Of a stretch of 64,000 nt of DNA, positions 10,501 through 19,500 are shown piece after piece (positions within the stretch are counted from its first letter, which is position 1; each line of letters opens with the position of its first letter). A model generated the notes under the pieces. That model saw nothing but the letters and a program-made list of their open reading frames with translations, was not told where the DNA came from and did not search any database. Source of the DNA: Selenomonas sputigena ATCC 35185 (GTDB taxonomy: Bacteria; Bacillota; Negativicutes; Selenomonadales; Selenomonadaceae); the NCBI RefSeq assembly GCF_000208405.1, contig NC_015437.1:1605501-1669500 (forward strand), given 5' to 3'. The position numbers and the translations under genes are program-made.

Positions 10501-13500
10501 GTCGCGCCCTTGAGGTCGACGGTGTTGCCCGTGGCGTTGCCTGCCTGTGCGCGGACATCTGCACCGTAGCCGTCAACTACGGTCGCGCCGGCATGAAGTT
10601 CGAGCGTGTTTTCTGCTGCATCGCCGTTGGTCTTGTAGCCGCCCGCGCCGCTTCCGGCTTCAAGGTTCTGCACGAGGCCGCCGTAGGCTGCCGTCGTAAG
10701 GCTGCCGCCCATGACCTTGAGCGAGTTCTTCTCGACTTTGTTGCCGACCTTCGTGCGGCCGCCCCATGCTTCCGTATTCGCACCCGTGCTGTAAACGGGA
10801 TGGTTGTTGGCGAAGCGGTAGCCGATGACTTCGACCTTTTTCGCCGTCGCCGTCTCATTGTCGGTGTTGAGGACGTATTCGTAATCGCCATCCCTCTTGG
10901 TCTCCCTGGCACGCGCTGCATCATAGTTCGTGAATGTGACGTCGTTCACACTGTCGACGAGCGTCAGGATATGGTTCGTCGTGGGGCTTGCCGTGACGGC
11001 GTCGAGGTTCTTGAGCTTCATTTTCGACCAGTCGATCGATGTGTTCGCCCCATTCGTCAGTCTCAGCAGGGTATCGCCGTGGCTGACGTTGTGCGCGGCA
11101 TCGAAGTTGACGTTTTCGAAATTCTTGACGTCTGCGGCATTTGCCTGGCGGCTGTTGACGTTCAGGGTGTTGCCTGCAGCGCCGCTGTTGCCTCCCCAGA
11201 TCGTGCCGACGCTCGTGCCTGCGGCGACGGCATTCGTCGCCGTGCCGAGGTTGACGGTATTGCCCGTCGCCTTACCTGCCTGCGCGAAACCGCCGTAAAC
11301 GTCGTGCAGCGTGCCGCCCGTGATGTTGACGATGTTGTCCTTGACGAAGCCGCTGCCGTTCGTGCGGCCGCCGTAGACGCTGCCGCCCACGCTGCCGCCC
11401 GTGAGGTTGACCTGGCTTTCCGTGACGCTTCCCATCGCACCTGTATCGGCGATCTGCCCGCCGTAGACGTCTCCCGTGACCGCGCCGCCTGTGACATCGA
11501 CTCGGCTCTTCAAGGCGCTTCCCGTCGCACCTGCAGCCGTAAGCGACGCACCGTAGACGTGGCTGACCGTGCCGCCCGAAATCTTGGCGGTGTTCTCCGA
11601 GGCACTTCCTGCCTTCGTGCGCACCTGGGCACCGTAGGCGTTGGCGACGGTGCCGCCCGTGATGTTGACGGCGTTCTTCTCGGCGTCTCCCGTCGTAGCG
11701 GAGGGCTTGTTGTTGATGACGAGGCCGCCGTAGGCTGCCGTCGTGATCGTGCCGCCCGAGACGGTGAGCGTGTTCTTCTCGACCTTGTTGCCAATGTTCG
11801 TGCGTCCCGCCCAGGCTTCATTGTGCGCGGAAATTTCGTTGTACGTCGCCGCATGGTTCTTGAACTTGAAGCCCGCGGCCATGACCTGCGTCGACGATGC
11901 CGTATGGTTCGCCGTGTCGATCGTGAACTCGAAATCGCCGCTCGTCGTGCTCTTGACACCACCCGACGCCGTATAGGTGTTCGTCGCACCCTGCTGGAAG
12001 CTGATGCCGTTCGCATTCTCCATGAGGACGAGATTGTATGCTTCGTATGTCTTGATCGGCGCGTTGAACTTCTCGGCGTTGACGTCGAGCTTCCTCCAGT
12101 CGAGGTTCCCTGTCGCACCCGAATTGAGACGCAGTACGGGCGTACTCTGCGTGAGCGCATGGCTGTTAAGGTTGAAGTTCAGATGATCAAAGTTCTTGAT
12201 GTTGCCGGCCTGCGCGTTCGTGTTGATGTTCAAGGTGTTGTCTGTCACATCCGCCTTGTTGCCACCGAAAACCGTGCCCGCGATGTTCGTGCCTGCGGCG
12301 AGATTGTGCTCGCCGTCGCCGAGGTTGACGGTGTTGCCCGTGGTCTTGCCCGAGCCGTTCGTGAAGCCTGCGTAGATGTCGCCCGATACCGTACCGCCCG
12401 TAACGGTGACGGTGCTCGCTGTCGCACTGCCCGTCGCCGCGCCGTCGGCAATGTGGCTGCCGTAGACGCTTCCTGTGACGGTGCCGCCCTTGATCTCGAC
12501 CTTGTTCTTCGTCGCGCTTCCCGTTGCGCCTGCAGCACTCAGCGATGCGCCGTAGAGGCTACCGTTGACCGTGCCTGCGTTGAGCGTGGCGGTGTTTTCT
12601 GTCGCGCTTCCCGATTTCGTGCGCACCTGGGCGCCGTAGGCGTTGAGGGTGTTCGCACCCGCGTTGAGGATGAGGCTGTTCTTTTCGGCATCGCCCGTGG
12701 TCTTGAGGTTGCCGTGATCGTCGCGCTTGAAGTTTTCGGCAAGGCCGCCGTAAGCCGCCTGCGTGAGCGTGCCGCCCGAGACGGTCAGCTTGTTGTTCTG
12801 CACCTTGTTGCCGACCTTCGTGCGGCCGCCCCATGCTTCGGCTTTCGTGCCGTCCGCCGCCGTGAAAGCGGCATTTTGCTTGTTCTGGAATTGGTATGCT
12901 TCAAGATCGATAGAATTCGCGGCGTTCGCCGTATGGTTGTCCGTGTCGATGACGTACTCGAGGTCGCCCTGGGTTCTCTCTTTTGCGCCGTGCGAGGCGT
13001 AGGTGTTCGTCGCGCCTTTCATGAAGCTGATGCCGTTTGCGTTCTCCATGAGCTTGACGCGGTAGGCTTCGTAGCTCTTCGGCGCAGCGGCAAGAGCCGT
13101 CGTGTCGACTTCGAGCTTCGACCAGTCGAGCTCCGTCGTCTGTGCACCTCCCGTGAGTCGCAGGAGAGCATTCGCGGGGTTGAAGGCACTGCTCTTCAAG
13201 GTGAGCTTGACGCTTTCAAAGTTCTTGATGTTGCCCGCCTGGGCATTGGTCTTGACGTCCAGGGTGTTGCCCGAAGCGTCCGCCTTATTGCCGCCATGGA
13301 TCGTGCCCGTGACAGAGATCGCGCCGATGTTCGTGCCGTCGCCGAGGTCGACGGTGTTGCCCGTCGTCGCACCTGAGCCGTTCGTGAAACCGCCGTAGAT
13401 GTCGCCCGATACCGTGCCGCCCGTGACGGTGACGGTGCTCGCTGTCGCACTGCCCGTCGCCGCGCCGTCAGCGATGTGGCTGCCGTAGACGCTTCCTGTG

Positions 13501-16500
13501 ACGGAGCCGCCTTGGAGTTCGACCTTGTTCTTCGTCGCGCTTCCCGTCGCGCCCGTAGCGCTCAGCGATGCGCCGTAGAGATTGCCGTTGACTGTGCCGG
13601 CATTGAGTGTGGCGGTGTTTTCCGTCGCGCTGCCCGATTTCGTGCGCACCTCAGCACCGTAGGCGTTGAGAGTGTTCGCGCCCGTGTTGAGGATAAGGCT
13701 GTTCTTTTCGGCGTCGCCCGTGGTCTTGGGGTTGCCGTGGGCATCCAACTCGGTGTTCGAGACGAGTCCGCCGCGCGCGACAAGCGTCGCACTGCCGCCC
13801 GTCAAGGTCAACTTGTTGTTCTGCACCTTGTTGCCGATGCGCGAGCGTCCGCCCCATGCGTCCGTGGCCGTGCCGCCTGCATAAGTCGTCGTGTTGTTCT
13901 GGAAGCGATATCCTCTGAGGTAGATGTTTTGGGTCGTCACGCTGTTGCCGTCGGTCATGATGTCGGCTTCGTAGTCCGACGAATGGATACGGCCGCGCGT
14001 TCCTGTCGTGCTGTAGTTCGCAAGGTTGATGTTGTTCGCCGTATGGTGCATGAGCGTCAAGATCGTGTCACTCGTGGCGCTTGCATTGAGGCTGTCGAGG
14101 TTGTCGACGTGGAGTTTCTTCCAGTCGAGACTCGTCGCGCCACCGTTCAGGGTCAGGAGGGTGTCGCCTGTCTGGATGTGGCTGCTCGTCGCCTTGAAGT
14201 TGACCGTGTCAAAATTGGCAATGTTGCCCGCGGTCACGGAGTCGTAGACGTTGAGCGTGTTGTTCGTGGCGGTCGGTTTGCTGCCGCCGTAAATCGTGCC
14301 GATCGTCGTGCCTGAGGCGACGGCGTTCGTCGCCGTGCCGAGGTTGACGGTGTTGCCCGTGGTCACGCCCGTGCCATTCGTGAAGCCGCCGTAGACGTCG
14401 GTCATCGAGCCGCCCGTGATGGTCACGGTGTTGCCTGTGGCGCTTCCCGTCGCCGAGGCATAGGAGAGGTAGCCGCCGTAGACTTTGCCGTAGCCTGCGC
14501 CCGTGACGGCGCCGCCCGAGATCGTGACCTTGTTGCCCGTGGCGCTTCCCGTCTGCACGGAGGTGAAACCGCCGTAGATGGTGCGCACCGTACCTGCCTT
14601 GAGGTTGACGGTGTTTCCCGTACTGTCGTTCTTCGCCGCAGCCGTCGTACCCGTGCCTGCCGTCCAGCCGCCGTAGGCGTCACGATGCGTCGTGCCGTTG
14701 ATCGTGAGCGTGTTGTTCGTTGTCGTGTTGCCGATGACGGAGCGGCCGGCCCAGATGTCTGCCAGAGCACTTCCTGTCGTCGGTGTCGTATTGGCATCCT
14801 TGAACTGGTAACCGCCGTAGAGGATCTGCTTCGCCGTCGCCGTGTTGGTGTCGGTGTCGATGGTGTATTCGTGCGTGCCGGTCGAGGAGATTTCTTTCGC
14901 GCCCGTGTAGTGGTCGACGTTGATGCCCGTCATGTTCTGCAGGAGGACGGACTGCCCGCTCGGCGCGTTGCCCGTATGCTTGAACTTGCTCCAGTCGAAG
15001 TTCGTCACCGCGCCGCCGACGAGGTTCAGCATGGGGTTCGCCTGGTTGAAGGTCGCGTTGAAGTTGAATTTGACCATGCCAAAATTGGCGATGTTGCCCG
15101 CCGTAGCATTGGTATTGACATTGAGAACATTGTCCGTATCCGTCGTCCCGCTGCCGCCCGAGATCGTGCCCGTGACGGTGGTGACGGCATTCGTCGTGCC
15201 GTCACCGAGGTTGACGGTGTTGCCCGTCGTAGCGCCCGATGCCGCGTGTCCGCCGTAGACATTGCCACCGACGGTGCCACCATTGAGGTTCAGCGTATGG
15301 CCCGTCGCCGCGCCCGTGCCGGCAGTCTTGCCGCCGTAGACATCGCCTGTAATCGTGCCGCCCGTCAGCGTGATCTTGCTGCCCGTGGCGTTTCCCGCGC
15401 CCGTCGCGACATCGCTGCCGTAGACGGAACCTGCAATAGTGCCGCCCGAGACCTTGACTTCGCTCTCCGAAAGAGAGCCGCTTCCCGCCGTATGGGCACC
15501 ATAAAGAGAGCCGCTCAAGCTGCCGTTCGCAACCTCGGCCTTGTTCTTTCTCGCATTTTTCGTATTCGTCGCTTGGGCGAGATCGACGCCATAGGCATTG
15601 TTGACCGTGCCGCCCGTGATCTTGACACTATTTTCCTCGGCCTCGCCGGCAGCCGTCATGACTTTTGCGCCATAGGCATTGGCAACCGTGCCGCCCGCGA
15701 CTTCAAGCTCGTTCTTCTTGGCATCGCCCGCATCCTGGAACGTGCCGTCGGTCTTATGCTTCTTGTTCTCAACGAGTCCACCGTAAGCCGCCGTATTGAG
15801 CGTGCCGCCTGTGACGATGAGCTTGTTGTCCGTGACGGTCTGGCCACTCGCCGTGCGCCCCGCCCATGCCTCCGCATGTGCGGACGTCTCGTTGTACGTC
15901 GCCGTATGATTGCGGAAGCGGAAGCCGTCGACGTAGACGTCCTGCGCGGAAACCGAGCCGGTCGCCGTGTCGATGATGTATTCGAAGTCGCCGACGATCT
16001 TCTCCTTGGCTCCGATCGGCAGGTAGGTGTCTGTCGTGCCCTTCGTGAAGCTGATGCCCGAGCCGTTGTGCAGCGCCGTGAAGAGACGTGCGTTGTATGT
16101 GCTCGGTGTAAACGGATGATAGCTGCCGGGCACGACCTCGACGCCCGCCCAATCGAGGCCATTCGTCGCACCGCCGCTGAGCGTGAGGAGCTGATCGGTC
16201 TGAGCGATTGTCCCCATGCCGCCGAGGTTGAACTTCATCTTGCCAAAGTTCTTGATGTTGCGCACCGTCAATCCCTTCGCATTGACATTGAGCAGGTTGT
16301 CCGTAAAGACGTCGTTCGTCGTGCCGCTCGCCGCGCCGCCATAGAGGAAGACGTTCTGCAGGGTGGTCGACGTCAAAGATCCATCACTCTTGCCAAGATT
16401 GATGGTGTTGCCCGTCGCCTTGCCCGTACCGTTCGTGTAGCCACCGTAGATTTCGTTGCTGCCGCCGAACGTGCCGCTCTCGATGTTGATCGTATTGCCC

Positions 16501-19500
16501 GAGGCGTTGCCCGCCGACACATTGTTCGGCGGCGTAAGTGCGGCATTCGTCGCGATGTATCCGCCATAGAGCTTGCCACCCGCATTGAGCGTGCCGCCCT
16601 TGATATTGACGGTATTGTTCTTCGCATCGGCGTTCTTCGTGGTGTCGACAGCTGTCGGATCATCTTCATCCGTCGGATGAAGAAGCAGATTCCGACCTTC
16701 GGTATAGCCTGCATAGCCCGTCGTTACAGAAGCGCCGTCAAGGAGATTGAGCGTATTGAAATCCGAGCCGCCATTCAAAGCCTTCGTATAGCCGGCACGC
16801 GCCGTGGTGAAAGTAAGAGGCGTCGAACCATTCTTTTTGAGATTCAGCGTATTGTGGTTCGTCGTATTGCCATAGATAGAGATACCCGCATGGATGTCGG
16901 TACTGCTGCTCGTCGTCGGCGTTTCCGTGGCATTCTGGAAACGGTTGCCGTCGAGTGTGAGGACGGAAGCAGACACCGTACCCGTACCCGTCACATTCGC
17001 CTTCTTGCCAAATTCGTAGTCACCTGCGGTACCGACAAGGGTCGGAGCATAGTTGGTCAGTGTGAAACCTGCCCCCGTGTAGAGCGTGAGTGTCGGAATG
17101 TTGACTCCATGAGCAGATAGAGCCGGCGCCCACGACGTGATGCCTTTGACAGCAATCTTGTTCCAATCAAAATTCTGAGTAGTATTGATACCACGAAGCA
17201 TCGTATCTCCCGATGCAATATTAGAATCAAGGACGAACTTCATCTTTTCAAAGTTCCTGACATTATAGACCTCGTTCCCCTTGCCCTTCACCTGCAGGAG
17301 GTTTCCCGTCACGTAATCTTTGCCGCTGCCTGTTCCGCCGCCTCCGTAAACGCTCAGATAATAGTTCGTATTTCCACCAGCCGCTCCGGTCAACGTGACC
17401 GTATTGTCCGTCGCATTGTTCTTTTCCGACCATCCGCCATAAACAGTCGCATGACCCGAACTTGACACCGTATCCTTCAGGATGACTTCGTTGCCTGTCG
17501 AATCTCCACTCGTCGATTGCGTATAACCGCCATACAGCGTGCGCCCATTGATATTTCGTCCATCCACCGTAAGGGTGTTATTTTTCGTCGTATTGCCCAG
17601 CGTGGATGTCCCAGCGTAAATACCGGCCCCATACAAAACGCTAGGCGCTGGCAATGCAGGCGAAGACGGCTTCGTATCATACGTCACCTTTGCATTTTGA
17701 AACTGGTTTCGATCAAAGTAGATTTCCGAGGCACTGACAGTTCCAACCGCCCCAGGTGTACTTGTATTCGTCGTAATGCCATATTCGAAGTTGCCGCTCA
17801 CTCCATTGGAGGAAGACGTTCCATAATTATCCAAAGTGAGTGTGGAACCCGTATAAAGAACGATGCGTTTCGATCCCACACTGCCGTTTCCCCATGTCGA
17901 GGCATCGCCCACGCTGATCTTGTCCCAATCAAATGCTTGAACGGCATTGATACCACGAAGCATCGTATCTCCTGCTGCAACGGTAGTATCAAGGACGAAC
18001 TTCATCTTTTCAAAGTTTCCGACATTATAGACCTCATTCCCCTTGCCCTTCACCTGCAGGAGATTTCCCGTCACATGATTCTTGCCGCTGCCGTTTCCGC
18101 CGCCTCCGTAAACGCTCAGATAATAGTTCGTATTTCCACCAGCCGCTCCGGTCAACGTGACCGTATTGCCCGTCGCATTGTTCTTTTCCGACCATCCACC
18201 ATAAATAGTCGCATGAGTCGAACTTGACACCGTATCCTTCAGGATGACTTCGTTGCCCGTCGAATCGCCGCTCGTCGATTGCGTATAACCGCCATACAGG
18301 ATGCGCCCATTGATATCGCGTCCATCCACCGTAAGAGTGTTATTTCTCGTCGTATTGCCCAGCGTGGACGTTCCCGCGTAAATCGCACCCCCATATAAAC
18401 CGCCTGCCGGCGGCAGCGTTGGCGACGACGCATCCGTATCATACGTCACTTTTGCGTTTTGAAACTGGTTGCGGTCAAAGTAGATCTGCGTAGCAGTAAC
18501 AGGCGTCCCCACTGCTCCTGGAGTACCTGTATTCGTTGTGACGCCATATTCGGAGTTGCCATCCGCACTTATCCCATTAGAAGTGGATGGCCCATAGTTA
18601 TTCAAGGTGATGGTCGAACCATCATACAGAATGACCCGCTTGGATGCCGCACCACTATTTCCCCATGTCGAGGCATCGCCCACGCTGATCTTGTCCCAAT
18701 CAAATGCTTGAACGGCATTGATACCGCGAAGCATCGTATCTCCTGCTGCAAGGGTAGTATCAAGGACGAACTTCATCTTTTCAAAGTTTCCGACATTATA
18801 GACCTCATTCCCCTTGCCCTTCACCTGCAGGAGATTTCCCGTCACATGATTCTTGCCGCTGCCGTTTCCGCCGCCTCCGTAAACATTCAGATAATAATTT
18901 GAACTTCCACCAGCCGCTCCAGTTAGAGTGACCGTATTGCCTGTCGCATTGTTCTTTTCCGACCATCCGCCATAAACATACGTCTGAGAAGAATTCGCCA
19001 CCGTATCCTTCAGGATGACTTCGTTGCCCGTCGAATCGCCGCTCGTCGACTGCGTATAACCGCCATACAGCGTGCGCCCATTGATATTTCGTCCATCCAC
19101 CGTAAGGGTGTTCTTTTTCGTCGTATTGCCAAGCGTGGATGTCCCAGCGTAAATCGCGCCCCCATACAAACCGCTTGCCGGCGGCAATGCTGGCGATGAC
19201 GAATCTGTATCATACGTCACTTTTGCATTTTGAAATTTGTTGCGGTCAAAGTAGATTTGCGTGGCAGTAACAGACGTCCCCACTGCTCCCGGAGTACCTG
19301 TATTCGTTGTGACGCCATATTCGGAGTTGCCATCCGCACTTATCCCATTAGAAGTGGATGGCCCATAGTTATTCAAGGTGATGGTCGAACCATCATACAG
19401 AATGACCCGCTTGGATGCCGCACCACTATTTCCCCATGTCGAGGCATCGCCCACGCTGATCTTGTCCCAATCAAATGCTTGAACGGCATTGATACCGCGA

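Noticed and set aside
7533-13376. Long plus-strand reading frames opposite the autotransporter gene (893 and 1,021 residues)
   Set aside because: They are mirror frames of the repetitive minus-strand gene, rich in Val, Arg, Asp and Ala, without ribosome-binding sites, domains or promoters.
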